A stretch of 64,000 nt of DNA. It comes from JAZKDW01 sp040387375 (GTDB lineage Bacteria; Pseudomonadota; Gammaproteobacteria; Burkholderiales; Burkholderiaceae_D). The notes beneath the pieces are model-generated. The model saw nothing but the letters and a program-made list of their open reading frames with translations. It had not been told where the DNA came from and did not search any database. This document shows positions 1-9,018 of the stretch, piece by piece. The stretch's first letter is position 1. Each line of letters starts with the position of its first letter. Location of the stretch: the NCBI GenBank assembly GCA_040387375.1, contig JAZKDW010000040.1, positions 18,076 through 82,075 of the forward strand, in the 5' to 3' direction. Position numbers and translations under genes: made by a program.

Positions 1-154
1 ACTCGGAAATTGCCGCCGCGCCGGATTCCGTCGTCGCCGTGCCGATTACCCTGGCGCCCTGGCTTGCCAGTGCCTGCGCAATCGCCCGTCCGATACCGCG
101 CGAGGCGCCAGTCACCAATGCCACTTCACTGCTCAAGCCGGGATTTGTCGACAT
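1..154 (-). CDS. fabG: 3-oxoacyl-ACP reductase FabG, N-terminal part (cut by window edge)
   Basis: Only the first 51 codons are inside the window. The reading begins MSTNPGLSSEVALVTGAS and continues into RGIGRAIAQALASQG. This is the TGxxxGIG dinucleotide-binding start of a short-chain dehydrogenase, as expected of FabG, which reduces 3-oxoacyl-ACP with NADPH in fatty-acid elongation. The start ATG overlaps the fabD stop codon by one base (TGATG), so it is translationally coupled to fabD as the last visible gene of the plsX-fabH-fabD-fabG run. The Ser-Tyr-Lys catalytic residues lie outside the window, so the FabG name rests on the N-terminal motif plus gene order. Confidence 0.9.
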   Translation of the reverse strand, partial: MSTNPGLSSEVALVTGASRGIGRAIAQALASQGARVIGTATTESGAAAISE

Positions 155-1086
155 CACTTCAGTTGCTCCAAAATTTTATCCAGCGATGCCTGGTCCACAA
201 TTGCATCGCATGTCAGATTGCCGTCAATGCGTTTGGTCAGCCCGGTCAATACTTTCCCGGGGCCGCACTCAACCAGTTGCACAATGCCCTCGGCAGCGAT
301 TTTCTGTACGGTTTCCACCCATCGCACGGGGTTGGCAGCCTGGCGCATCAGCGCATCCTTGATGCCTTGCGGGTCATCGACGATGGCCACGTCTACATTA
401 TTGATCAACTGGATTTGCGGCTTGGCAAAACTCAAGTTTGCCAGATAATCACGCAAGCGGTCGGAGGCCGGTTTCAGCAGAGAAGAATGAAATGGCGCGG
501 AGACCGGCAATATCAGGGCTCGCTTTGCGCCCTTGGCCTTGGCAGCCTCACAGGCACGCTCAACCGCGCTCTTGTTACCGGCGATCACGACCTGGGACGG
601 TGCATTGTAGTTGACCGCTTCGACCACTTCGCCTTGGGCAGATGCGGCGCACACGGCGCGGACATCATCGTCCGACAAGCCGAGAATGGCCGCCATCCCG
701 CCCTGCCCCACGGGCACGGCCTCCTGCATGGCCTGGGCGCGAAAACGAACCAATGGCACCGCATCACTGAAAGCGATCACGCCTGCGGCAACCAGCGCGG
801 AATACTCGCCAAGGCTGTGGCCGGCGACGATTGCCGGCGTCTTGCCACCGGCCGCAATCCAGGCCCGGTACATGGCGACACCAGCGGTCAGCATCACCGG
901 CTGGGTGTTCATGGTGAGATCCAGCGCCTCCTTCGGGCCCTCGGCAATCATTTTGCCAAGATCGAATTGCACGGCGTCGGACGCTTCGGAAATCGTTTGC
1001 CTGACTACCGCGTTGTCGGCAAAGCCGTTCAACATGCCGATGGCCTGCGACCCCTGGCCCGGAAATACAAATGCGAATTTTGTCAT
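154..1086 (-). CDS. fabD: malonyl-CoA:ACP transacylase FabD
   Basis: 310 residues, the usual FabD length. It transfers malonyl from CoA to acyl carrier protein for fatty-acid synthesis in the cytoplasm. The N-terminus carries the FPGQGSQ motif, the nucleophile Ser91 lies in GHSLGEYSA, Arg116 is in the position that binds the malonyl carboxylate, and His200 lies in SAPFHSSLL. It sits 33 bp downstream of fabH and overlaps fabG by one base, the standard order in gamma- and betaproteobacteria. Nothing is unusual in the sequence. Confidence 0.98.
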   Translation of the reverse strand: MTKFAFVFPGQGSQAIGMLNGFADNAVVRQTISEASDAVQFDLGKMIAEGPKEALDLTMNTQPVMLTAGVAMYRAWIAAGGKTPAIVAGHSLGEYSALVAAGVIAFSDAVPLVRFRAQAMQEAVPVGQGGMAAILGLSDDDVRAVCAASAQGEVVEAVNYNAPSQVVIAGNKSAVERACEAAKAKGAKRALILPVSAPFHSSLLKPASDRLRDYLANLSFAKPQIQLINNVDVAIVDDPQGIKDALMRQAANPVRWVETVQKIAAEGIVQLVECGPGKVLTGLTKRIDGNLTCDAIVDQASLDKILEQLK

Positions 1087-1119
1087 GCTAGGTTCATGCC
1101 TGTCATCATTGTAAATTGC

Positions 1120-2106
1120 TTACATTCGTGCGAGCACCGCACCCCAGGTAAATCCACCGCCGACACCTTCCATCATGACATTTTGCCCCGGCTTGACGCG
1201 CCCGTCCCGTACGGCCAGATCGAGTGCCATCGGGATGGAAGCGGCCGAGGTGTTGCCATGCTGATCGACTGTGACCACCATGCGCTCCATTGGCAATCCC
1301 AGCTTTTTTGCCGTGCTCGTCATGATGCGGATATTCGCCTGGTGCGGTATGAGCCAATCAATCTGCGACGCACTCATGTCCGCCATTGCAAGCGCTTCGT
1401 TCGCGACTTTTTCGAGAACCGAGACGGCAAGCTTGAATACCGCCGGCCCGTCCATGTACAGGAAGGCGCTACCGGCGAGCGTCCCGCCATGGACACTGCC
1501 TGGCACACACAGAATATCAGCATAACGGCCATCGGCATGCAGCTTGGTCGCCAGGATGCCCGGCTCGTTCGACGCCGCAAGGATCACTGCACCGGCGCCG
1601 TCGCCGAATAACACGCAGGTAGTGCGGTCTTCAAAATTGAGAATGCGGGAAAACACTTCCGCGCCAATGACCAGTACCTTTTGATGCGCACCGGATTTGA
1701 TGAAACTGTCGGCAACCGACATGGCATAAACGAAGCCGCTGCAAACGGCCTGCACATCCACCGCCGCACAATTATTGGTGATGCCCAGCTTGCGCTGCAC
1801 GACACAGGCGTTGCTCGGGAAACCACCGAAATAATCCGGCGTGGAGGTGGCAACGATGATCAGGTCGATATCGTTGGCGACCAGACCCGCCATCTCCAGC
1901 GCGCGCAGCGCGGCTTGCACCGCGAGATCGCTTGACTGTACATCGGGCTCCGCGTAATGACGCGCCGAAATTCCACTGCGCGACACGATCCATTCGTCAG
2001 ACGTCTCGATCCCTTTTTCCGCAAGTTGTGCGGTGAGATCCTGATTGGTGACGCGTCTTGGCGGCAGATAGCTGCCGGTACCAACGATTTTGCTATAAAG
2101 AGTCAT
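1120..2106 (-). CDS. fabH: beta-ketoacyl-ACP synthase III FabH
   Basis: 328 residues. FabH condenses acetyl-CoA with malonyl-ACP and so begins fatty-acid synthesis. The full Cys-His-Asn triad is visible: Cys122 (VQAVCSGF), His255 (IPHQAN) and Asn285 (HGNTSAAS). The C-terminal GGGFTWGA loop is present. The start ATG overlaps the plsX stop (ATGA), which supports both the start choice and co-transcription. Confidence 0.98.
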   Translation of the reverse strand: MTLYSKIVGTGSYLPPRRVTNQDLTAQLAEKGIETSDEWIVSRSGISARHYAEPDVQSSDLAVQAALRALEMAGLVANDIDLIIVATSTPDYFGGFPSNACVVQRKLGITNNCAAVDVQAVCSGFVYAMSVADSFIKSGAHQKVLVIGAEVFSRILNFEDRTTCVLFGDGAGAVILAASNEPGILATKLHADGRYADILCVPGSVHGGTLAGSAFLYMDGPAVFKLAVSVLEKVANEALAMADMSASQIDWLIPHQANIRIMTSTAKKLGLPMERMVVTVDQHGNTSAASIPMALDLAVRDGRVKPGQNVMMEGVGGGFTWGAVLARM

Positions 2107-3194
2107 GCCGTTTTCTGTTGGGTTAATTCAGTGAACATGCTTGCATCTTCCGGCGCCGCACTACTTTCGGGCTGCGGCATCAGTTCCTCGATGCTTTTCG
2201 AAATGCGTGACAGCACATCGTACCTTGCGGCGTCGAACGCGCGCCGGATTGCCCATTCATATCCGTAGGCATCCTCGCCGCCGTGACTCTTGAACACGAG
2301 CCCCCGCAAACCGAGCAAGCTGGCGCCATTGTAACGAGATGGATTGAGACGTTGGGAAATCGCTTTCAGCGCACTATGCGCAATCAGGGCGCCGAGCAGA
2401 TTCAGCGGCCCGCGCTTGAACTCGGACTTGAAAACGGTCTTGATCATCCGTCCCAGTCCTTCGGCAGCCTTGAGCGTCACGTTGCCGACAAAACCGTCGC
2501 ATACGACAATATCGGTCGTACCTTCAAAAATATCGTTGCCCTCGACATTGCCGTAGAAATTGAGCACACCTTTGGCATGATCGGCGCGCAGCAACGCAGC
2601 GGTCTGCTTGACCAGGTCGTTGCCCTTGATGTCTTCTTCACCGACGTTAAGCAAACCGATTGTCGGTTTTGGCTTGCCCTCGACTGCCGATACCAGTGCC
2701 GATCCCATCAACGCGAATTGATGCAGATGCTGCGGTTCGCAATCGACATTCGCCCCCAGATCGAGCATGTAGGTCGGGCCGTCTTTCTGGTTGGGGAGGA
2801 TGGTACAGATTGCCGGACGGTCGACGCCCGGCAGCGTCTTCAGCACATAGCGGGAAACAGCCATCAGCGCCCCGGTATTGCCGGCGGAGACACAGGCCTG
2901 CGCCCGCCCCTCTTTCACCAGATTGATGGCGACCCGCATTGATGAATCTTTTTTGCGGCGCAATGCCACCTCCAGCGAATCGTCCATCGTGATGACTTCG
3001 GAAGCGCTGACGACGGAAAGACGGGGGTGATCTGTGCCCTTGTGCTTTTTCAGTTCGGCTCGAATCGCATTTTCCAGACCGACAAGAATCAGCTCGGCGT
3101 CAGGCTCGCGATTGACGAATGATATGGCAGCAGGAACGGTCACCGATGGACCGTGATCTCCGCCCATGCAGTCGATGGATATTTTGATTGTCAT
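2103..3194 (-). CDS. plsX: phosphate acyltransferase PlsX
   Basis: 363 residues. PlsX converts acyl-ACP and phosphate to acyl-phosphate, the donor for PlsY in phospholipid synthesis. The N-terminal ISIDCMGGDHGP segment is the family hallmark, and GNTGALMA and CDGFVGNV are further conserved blocks. The C-terminal ~25 residues (PQPESSAAPEDASMF...) are low in complexity and probably disordered. It follows rpmF by about 146 bp and is coupled to fabH through an ATGA overlap. Confidence 0.97.
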   Translation of the reverse strand: MTIKISIDCMGGDHGPSVTVPAAISFVNREPDAELILVGLENAIRAELKKHKGTDHPRLSVVSASEVITMDDSLEVALRRKKDSSMRVAINLVKEGRAQACVSAGNTGALMAVSRYVLKTLPGVDRPAICTILPNQKDGPTYMLDLGANVDCEPQHLHQFALMGSALVSAVEGKPKPTIGLLNVGEEDIKGNDLVKQTAALLRADHAKGVLNFYGNVEGNDIFEGTTDIVVCDGFVGNVTLKAAEGLGRMIKTVFKSEFKRGPLNLLGALIAHSALKAISQRLNPSRYNGASLLGLRGLVFKSHGGEDAYGYEWAIRRAFDAARYDVLSRISKSIEELMPQPESSAAPEDASMFTELTQQKTA

Positions 3195-3340
3195 TGGTTT
3201 GATCAGGGCCTTGTTCCAACCGCATTAGGGGCCAGATTCGGCGTGAGTCAAAATGACGCAACGTGCTGTTTCAGCATATAAAATGCGGCGCCAAGTCTGT
3301 AACTCGTCACGCCGCATTCAGCTTCGAACAACGTTGATGA

Positions 3341-3523
3341 TTACTCGTCGTTCTTGGTTTTGAGAACCTTACGGCCACGATAATAGCCGTTCGGGCTGAT
3401 GTGGTGACGCATGTGGGTTTCACCAGTGGTCGGCTCGACGGCCAACTGTGGAGCAACCAGGAAATCGTGCGAACGGTGCATGCCGCGCTTCGATGGGGAT
3501 TTTTTATTTTGCTGGACAGCCAT
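3341..3523 (-). CDS. rpmF: 50S ribosomal protein L32
   Basis: 60 residues beginning MAVQQNKKSPSKRGMHRSHD, the standard L32 N-terminus, with HMRHHISPNGYYRGRKV near the end. It is a component of the large ribosomal subunit. The form here lacks the paired cysteines of zinc-binding L32 proteins, which is normal for this lineage. It lies between yceD and plsX, the classic arrangement that links ribosome and lipid synthesis genes. Confidence 0.98.
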   Translation of the reverse strand: MAVQQNKKSPSKRGMHRSHDFLVAPQLAVEPTTGETHMRHHISPNGYYRGRKVLKTKNDE

Positions 3524-3672
3524 GACAACTCCTAAACCAAAAGTTCGAAAATTTTAACACACCCGGCTGCCAATTTCACTGGCAAACCGAGAATCCTTAC
3601 CTGCCCGCCACTGCATGTCCATCACTCAACTTAATGAACAACCGGCATGTCATGGCAAGTTTTTTGCCAATT

Positions 3673-4170
3673 TCATGGCTTCAAATTCTTTAATACTGAA
3701 AAAGGTGAATCGCTTTTCGCATTCTTCAACGCGTCAAGCTGCTCCTCGTCCGGACAAATCTCATGTTTGGGCGCCAGAGGCAGCGCCAGCAGCGCCTCGT
3801 CTTCTATGAGTCCAACGACATCAAGCTCTTTGACCGCGACAATCACATCAATCGTGTCATCATCCAGCAAGGCGTCAATCGAATCCGCGCTGGCTTCATC
3901 CGGCGCCAGAATAAGGAGCGACTCGGAGCTGATCGTAAAAGCAAGTGGCGCCAGGCAACGCTGACATCGCAGCTGAACCGACCCCGACACTGCGATTGTC
4001 AGTTGCGGATATCCCAGCTTTCCGCTACCGCCCTTGAGCGACCACGTCAGTGTTCCGGAATCATCAATCAGCTCCGCGGCAAGCCGCGTCAGACCCGAGA
4101 CGGCAATCTCGCCTTGGCGCTGGTCCCTGAGCCGGCTGAATTCAATAGGGTCGATTACCAACACGCTCAT
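3673..4170 (-). CDS. yceD: YceD family protein (DUF177), 23S rRNA accumulation protein
   Basis: 165 residues. The central CQRCLAPL motif and the C-terminal HEICPDEEQLDALKN segment are typical of the DUF177/YceD family, which sits directly upstream of rpmF and has been linked to 23S rRNA accumulation. The cysteine pair may bind metal, but that is inferred. It is divergent from the Maf gene, with 107 bp between the two starts that must hold both promoters. Confidence 0.9.
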   Translation of the reverse strand: MSVLVIDPIEFSRLRDQRQGEIAVSGLTRLAAELIDDSGTLTWSLKGGSGKLGYPQLTIAVSGSVQLRCQRCLAPLAFTISSESLLILAPDEASADSIDALLDDDTIDVIVAVKELDVVGLIEDEALLALPLAPKHEICPDEEQLDALKNAKSDSPFSVLKNLKP

Positions 4171-4277
4171 AAGCCAAAGTGAAGCCGGAAAACCTGCGAT
4201 AATAACAGGCTTATCCCTTATTCGTCAAAGTGTTAGAGCGCTTTTGGCGGGCAATCACCCAACTAAAACATCAAGTA

Positions 4278-4892
4278 ATGCAATCTTCCTCCAGCCAACC
4301 CCGGCTAATTCTCGGTTCAAGCTCACCCTACCGTAAAGAACTACTATCTCGCTTGCGCATCCCGTTCGACGTTGCCGTACCGGACATCGACGAAAACCCG
4401 CATGCCGGCGAGACGCCCGATGTGACCGCCCTTCGCCTGGCGCAGGAAAAAGCGCTCGCCATCGCGGCCCGGGCACCGGACGCGCTGATCATCGGTTGCG
4501 ATCAGGTTGCAACACTTGACGATCAGCAGATCGGCAAGCCTGGCACGCATGAGCGCGCTTTCAGGCAATTACAGACCATGCGCGGGCGCCGTGTGGTGTT
4601 CCATACCGCCTTGTGCCTCTGGGACGGGCGTGCGATTCCACGGGATCAAAAGCTGCAGCTTGTCAATGTACAAACCTTCGTCACTTTTCGCAACTTGCCC
4701 GATGAAGAACTGGACGCTTATCTGCGTATCGAGCAGCCCTACGATTGCGCCGGCAGCGCAAAAAACGAGGGACTCGGCATCGCGCTGCTGGAAAACATCG
4801 AAAGCTCGGATCCCACCGCACTTACCGGGCTACCGATGATTGCACTTACCACCATGTTACGCCGCGCTGGCGTGTCCTTTTTCCTGAACTGA
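4278..4892 (+). CDS. Maf-family nucleoside triphosphate pyrophosphatase (YceF type)
   Basis: 204 residues from the ATG at 4278. An upstream GTG-type start at 4230 would add 16 residues without similarity to the family. LGSSSPYRKELLSRL is the Maf substrate-binding motif, and the putative catalytic aspartate is Asp75 in GCDQVA. Maf proteins hydrolyse non-canonical or modified NTPs. Its position next to yceD-rpmF matches YceF, described as a 7-methyl-GTP pyrophosphatase. It is followed after 3 bp by the methyltransferase gene, so the two are probably co-transcribed. Confidence 0.93.
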   Translation: MQSSSSQPRLILGSSSPYRKELLSRLRIPFDVAVPDIDENPHAGETPDVTALRLAQEKALAIAARAPDALIIGCDQVATLDDQQIGKPGTHERAFRQLQTMRGRRVVFHTALCLWDGRAIPRDQKLQLVNVQTFVTFRNLPDEELDAYLRIEQPYDCAGSAKNEGLGIALLENIESSDPTALTGLPMIALTTMLRRAGVSFFLN

Positions 4893-4895
4893 ACC

Positions 4896-5648
4896 ATGCC
4901 AGGCATCCTTTTCCTGATTCCAAATACCCTGGGTGCGGTCGACGACACCCAGAGCGATCCGCTGTCCTCTGTCATTCCAGCGGAAGTGCAGCGCATTACC
5001 GCCGGACTTGATTATTTTATTGCGGAAAACGCAAAAACGGCGCGCGCTTTCCTGAAGGTGCTCAGATCCAGCCAACCGCTTGTCAAGCCCCTGCAGGATA
5101 TCGACATCGCTGAACTGAACATCAATACCGATGCCGCAACACTTCCCGCGCTACTGGCGCCGGTACTGGCGGGCCGGAATGCCGGGCTGATATCGGAAGC
5201 CGGTGTGCCCGCCGTCGCCGATCCGGGTGCGAATCTGGTCCGTCTGGCGCATGACTGCGGCATCGTGGTCAGACCCCTGGTCGGCCCTTCCTCTCTTTTG
5301 CTTGCGGTAATGTCCAGCGGGCTGAACGGCCAGAGTTTTGCCTTCAACGGCTACCTTCCAGTCGATGCCCAGCAACGGGCAAAACGCATCAAGTCGCTGG
5401 AAGAACGTTCACGGCAGGAAAAACAGACACAACTTTTTATCGAAACGCCTTATCGCAACATGGCCTTGCTGGAAGCACTCGCAGCAAGCTGCCATCCGGC
5501 TACACTGATCTCGGTCGCAACCGACCTGACCTTACCCGCCGAGTCGATAAAAACCCAAACGGCCGCCAGGTGGAAGCGCGATCTGACCGACAAAAAAGCG
5601 CCGGACTTTCATAAAAAACCGACTGTGTTTTTGCTGCTGGCGGAGTGA
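4896..5648 (+). CDS. SAM-dependent methyltransferase, tetrapyrrole methylase-like fold (RsmI relative)
   Basis: 250 residues. The block LISEAGVPAVADPGANLV and the VGPSSLLLAVMSSGLNG segment are the signature of the SAM-binding fold shared by RsmI (16S rRNA 2'-O-methyltransferase) and tetrapyrrole methylases. The protein is shorter than typical RsmI, and its N-terminus (MPGILFLIPNTLG) differs, so it is a related paralogue rather than certain RsmI. The substrate is unknown. It lies 3 bp after maf and ends at a strong intrinsic terminator. Confidence 0.85.
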   Translation: MPGILFLIPNTLGAVDDTQSDPLSSVIPAEVQRITAGLDYFIAENAKTARAFLKVLRSSQPLVKPLQDIDIAELNINTDAATLPALLAPVLAGRNAGLISEAGVPAVADPGANLVRLAHDCGIVVRPLVGPSSLLLAVMSSGLNGQSFAFNGYLPVDAQQRAKRIKSLEERSRQEKQTQLFIETPYRNMALLEALAASCHPATLISVATDLTLPAESIKTQTAARWKRDLTDKKAPDFHKKPTVFLLLAE

Positions 5649-5655
5649 AATAAAT

Positions 5656-5687
5656 GCAAAACGGCGGTTTTTACACCGCCGTTTTGC
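5656..5687 (+). terminator. intrinsic terminator after maf-methyltransferase unit
   Basis: Perfect 12-bp inverted repeat, GCAAAACGGCGG pairing with CCGCCGTTTTGC, with a short TTTTTACA loop. It begins 8 bp after the stop codon. The stem has its own A and T tracts, so it could also terminate transcripts from the opposite strand. Confidence 0.85.
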
Positions 5688-5868
5688 TTGCCCCCGGACG
5701 GGGCATCTCGAGAGAAGTTCTACACTCCTCGACATCGACTCATCGATGTTTGCTTGCGTCGACCGGCATCCCTTTTCCGTCAGGATCTCCGTTCAAGGAA
5801 AGGAAAGAAAGGCCAGTCGATCTCACTATAGGACAAGCTTGGGAAAGCGCAAGAAAAAACTTGGCTCG

Positions 5869-6864
5869 TTAACGCAAGCCTGGCTTGGTCCCGCTCCACA
5901 TCGATTGCATTGCCCCGGATCCGACAGCGGCCCCGAATTTCTTCATGACCCGCTCCGGCAAACCTTCCTTGCGCGTGTAATCCACAATATCTTCCGCCTT
6001 GAATTGGTCACGCGCGACGCTGTCAACTGTACCGAAACCATCGGCGAGGCCGAGCTCAACTGCTTTGCTGCCGCTCCAGAAGAGTCCGGAAAACATGTCC
6101 GGCGTTTCTTTCAGACGTTTGCCTCGGCCTGCGCGCACGACATCGATGAACTGCTGGTGGATTTCATTGAGCATCGATTGTGCGTACTCCTTGTGTTTCT
6201 GGGTCTGCGGGCTGAATGGATCCATGAAACCCTTGTTTTCCCCTGCGGTCAGCAGACGGCGCTCGACGCCGACTTTATCCATCAGGCCGGTGAAACCGAA
6301 GCCATCCATCAGCACGCCAATCGAACCGACGATGCTCGCCTTGTTGACGTAAATCCTGTCGGCCGCCGCGGCGATGTAATAACCGCCTGACGCACACATT
6401 TCTTCGACCACCACGTACAGGGGTTTTTGCGGATAGGCCTTGCGCAGGCGCGTGATCTCGTCGCTGATCATGCCAGCCTGGACCGGGCTGCCACCCGGAC
6501 TATTAATACGCATGACAACACCGACCGAACCACTGTCGGCATACGCGCTGTTCAGCGCCGTGATGACGGACTCGGCAGAACCGCTGCCGCTACCCGACTC
6601 AATCGCGCCATCGATTTCAATCAATGCGGTATGCGATCCCACCGTCTCGACATCCTTGCCAACCAGATCGAATGCAAGAAGGATGGCGAATACGACGATC
6701 CCCAGTGTCAGCAATTTGAAAAAGATGCCCCAGCGCCGCTTCGCACGCTGCTCGCGCAGCGTCGCAAATGCAAGTTTTTCCAGGGTTTCGCGTTCCCAGC
6801 CGTCTTTTCTTGGCTGCGGATACGGATCTTGCGCTGTGCTGTTCGGGTAATTGTTTTCGCTCAT
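5869..6864 (-). CDS. sppA: signal peptide peptidase SppA, single-domain (S49 family)
   Basis: 331 residues, the short bacterial SppA form. A membrane segment lies at about residues 46-66 (FFKLLTLGIVVFAILLAF). The protease domain follows, with the predicted nucleophile Ser159 in CASGGYY and the general base Lys211 in ENKGFMDPF. It degrades leftover signal peptides in the inner membrane. It is last in the rluC-gph-Rieske-sppA run, 29 bp after the Rieske gene. A Pro/Tyr-rich cytoplasmic N-terminus precedes the membrane helix. Confidence 0.95.
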   Translation of the reverse strand: MSENNYPNSTAQDPYPQPRKDGWERETLEKLAFATLREQRAKRRWGIFFKLLTLGIVVFAILLAFDLVGKDVETVGSHTALIEIDGAIESGSGSGSAESVITALNSAYADSGSVGVVMRINSPGGSPVQAGMISDEITRLRKAYPQKPLYVVVEEMCASGGYYIAAAADRIYVNKASIVGSIGVLMDGFGFTGLMDKVGVERRLLTAGENKGFMDPFSPQTQKHKEYAQSMLNEIHQQFIDVVRAGRGKRLKETPDMFSGLFWSGSKAVELGLADGFGTVDSVARDQFKAEDIVDYTRKEGLPERVMKKFGAAVGSGAMQSMWSGTKPGLR

Positions 6865-6893
6865 TATGTGTACTCTGTTCTATCCGTGAGAGC

Positions 6894-7265
6894 TCATGCT
6901 CGCACCGGCCTTACATAGTCATCGGGTTGCCAGAATATCTGGTCGTCTTGTTCTATTGCCATGATCGGCCGCAAACGTCCCCCGCGGCAGGGGCCGCCCA
7001 CGCAGCGCCCGCTTTCCGGAGCATAAATCGCGCCGTGCGTGGCGCACATCAAATACAAACCGCTGGAATCAAAAAATTCCCCTTCGGCCCAGTCGAGTTC
7101 GATCGGCACGTGTGCACAACGGTTCAGGTAGGCGCGGGCAATGTTCTGGTATCGCACGACAAAGCCGATGCCGTCTTCACCGCCCGCAGTGACAGGAAAA
7201 CGCACACCCTTGCCACCTTCCTCGAGGTCGCTGCTGGAGCAGATGAAAATCGCAGTGCCGGTCAT
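6894..7265 (-). CDS. small Rieske [2Fe-2S] protein
   Basis: 123 residues making a single Rieske domain. The cluster ligands are visible as Cys50-x-His52 (CAH) and Cys74-x2-His77 (CATH). There is no signal peptide or membrane anchor, so it is a soluble ferredoxin-like electron carrier, or a regulatory cluster protein, of unknown partner. It lies 6 bp after the HAD phosphatase gene and 29 bp before sppA, so it is co-transcribed with housekeeping genes that do not reveal its job. No oxygenase subunit is nearby. Confidence 0.92.
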   Translation of the reverse strand: MTGTAIFICSSSDLEEGGKGVRFPVTAGGEDGIGFVVRYQNIARAYLNRCAHVPIELDWAEGEFFDSSGLYLMCATHGAIYAPESGRCVGGPCRGGRLRPIMAIEQDDQIFWQPDDYVRPVRA

Positions 7266-7271
7266 GACAAA

Positions 7272-7931
7272 TCAGGCATTGTCGTTCAGCCAGGCATGCA
7301 ATTCGGCCAGCGTGCCGGCCGCATATAGCGGATTGAGCACCTGTAATTCAGCGGGAGAATGGGCGCCATAATGCACGCCGACACCAGCAGCGCCGGCATT
7401 GATCGCCATTTGCAAATCATGGGTCGTATCGCCGATCATCACGGTACGTTTCATGTCCTGGCCCAGTTCCCGCGTCAATTCATGAAGCATTGCAGGATGT
7501 GGTTTGGAGAATGTTTCGTCGGCACACCGGGTGGCGTCAAACAGGGCCATCAGCTTCACCGCATCGAGCGCCCGGTTCAGGCCAACCCGGCCCTTGCCTG
7601 TGGCAACCGCTAGAAAATAACCCTGCTGTGATAATTCCGTCAACATTTCACGGGCCCCCTCGAACAGGGTCAAACCCTGATCCTGGGCCAGATAATGGTA
7701 GCGGTAACGCTCCACCATGCGCGGATAGTATTTCGGATCGAGGTCCGGCAGCGCGGCTTGCATTGCATCCTGCAAGCCCAGGCCGATGACATAGGAAGCG
7801 GCCTTGTTGTCAGGCACAGGCAGGCCGAGGTCCCGGGCCGAGGCCTGGATGCATTTGACAATGGTCGCGGTGCTATCCATCAGCGTACCATCCCAATCGA
7901 ATACGATCAGGTCAAATTGTTTTCTTGGCAT
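7272..7931 (-). CDS. HAD-family hydrolase, phosphoglycolate-phosphatase-like
   Basis: 219 residues. The HAD nucleophile and acid/base aspartates are Asp12 and Asp14 in FDWDGTLMD. Motif II/III appear as VATGKGRVG, and the acidic motif IV is MIGDTTHDLQMA. A helical cap lies between residues of about 20 and 85. It resembles Gph-type phosphatases that salvage 2-phosphoglycolate, but closely related enzymes act on other phosphate esters, so the substrate is inferred. It sits downstream of rluC, the same arrangement as in many betaproteobacteria. Confidence 0.9.
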   Translation of the reverse strand: MPRKQFDLIVFDWDGTLMDSTATIVKCIQASARDLGLPVPDNKAASYVIGLGLQDAMQAALPDLDPKYYPRMVERYRYHYLAQDQGLTLFEGAREMLTELSQQGYFLAVATGKGRVGLNRALDAVKLMALFDATRCADETFSKPHPAMLHELTRELGQDMKRTVMIGDTTHDLQMAINAGAAGVGVHYGAHSPAELQVLNPLYAAGTLAELHAWLNDNA

Positions 7932-8016
7932 GGTTTCAGACAGCTTGTACTGCCCACTCCTTCACTTTTATGATCTATTGCTGATTGTTCAATTCAAAGC
8001 GCTCAGCGGGCATGTG

Positions 8017-9018
8017 TCAGCTGGCCACCAGGCTGGTTAAAAACCGCTCGCATTCTGACGGAAGCGGCGCATTTAATGTGACCGGCTTCCCGCTTTCCGG
8101 ATGAGTGAATGTAATCTGGTGCGCATGCAAAAACATGCGTTTTAATGCAATGCGTGTACTGTCGGCTTTCTGCAACGCCCGATTCAAGGAGAAATCACCA
8201 TACTTGTCATCACCCGCGATGGCAAAGCCGCTGGAGGACAGATGCACCCTGATCTGGTGCGTGCGTCCGGTTTTCAGCTCCGCTTCGAGCAGCGCAAATT
8301 CCCCATATTTCCTTATCAGGTTGAAAACCGTATGGGATGCGAGGCCGTCCGCCTGCACCCGTACCCGCCGCTCGCCATCCGGGGCATTGTACTTAAATAG
8401 CGGCAGCTTGATATGCTGCCGCGGATTTTGCCAGTCGCCATGAACCAGCACCAGATAACGTTTATCCAGCAATCCGTCACGAATCTGCTCATGCAAATTT
8501 GTCAATGCGGATCGTTTTTTTGCAAGCAACAGGATGCCCGAGGTATCGCGATCCAGACGGTGCACAAGCTCAAGAAATTTCGCCTGCGGCCTCGATGCGC
8601 GCAACTGTTCGATCACGCCATAACTGACGCCCGATCCACCATGAACGGCAACGCCGGTCGGCTTGTCGATGATCAGCATGTGGCTGTCTTCCAGCAGGAT
8701 CTTGAATTCCGCGCCGGGCGCCACTGGCGCCGACTTTTCCGCCACCCGTACTGGCGGCATGCGCACCAGATCGCCTTCTTCAAGACGATAGGTCTGGTCG
8801 ATGCGGCCCTTGTTGACACGCACTTCGCCGGAACGCAATACACGATAAATATGGCTTTTTGGCACGCCCTTCCAGACGCGTAGCAAAAAATTATCGATGC
8901 GCTGACCGGCCTCTTCATCAGAAATTGTGATGAACTGCACTTGGGGAGGAACTTGTGATGGCTGGCTTGATACCGAAATTCGATCCGCCGCGCCAGAAAA
9001 TCTCGCTAAGTCCTTCAT
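8017..9018 (-). CDS. rluC: 23S rRNA pseudouridine synthase RluC
   Basis: 333 residues. An N-terminal S4 RNA-binding domain (about residues 38-90) is followed by the RluA-type catalytic domain, with Asp156 in the HRLDRDTSG motif. RluC makes pseudouridines in 23S rRNA (positions 955, 2504 and 2580 in E. coli numbering). Its gene is divergent from rne, as in E. coli. The first ~25 residues are a poorly conserved extension. MKDL is the only good start before the S4 domain. Confidence 0.95.
   Translation of the reverse strand: MKDLARFSGAADRISVSSQPSQVPPQVQFITISDEEAGQRIDNFLLRVWKGVPKSHIYRVLRSGEVRVNKGRIDQTYRLEEGDLVRMPPVRVAEKSAPVAPGAEFKILLEDSHMLIIDKPTGVAVHGGSGVSYGVIEQLRASRPQAKFLELVHRLDRDTSGILLLAKKRSALTNLHEQIRDGLLDKRYLVLVHGDWQNPRQHIKLPLFKYNAPDGERRVRVQADGLASHTVFNLIRKYGEFALLEAELKTGRTHQIRVHLSSSGFAIAGDDKYGDFSLNRALQKADSTRIALKRMFLHAHQITFTHPESGKPVTLNAPLPSECERFLTSLVAS

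Noticed and set aside
10..1611. 533-codon open frame on the plus strand
   Set aside because: It is antisense to fabD and fabH, whose active-site residues are intact; composition is that of a GC-rich shadow frame.
5821..5832. TCTCACTATAGG, part of a T7-promoter-like string
   Set aside because: Only the 3' part of the consensus is present, the upstream TAATACGA portion is absent and no phage genes are near; treated as chance.
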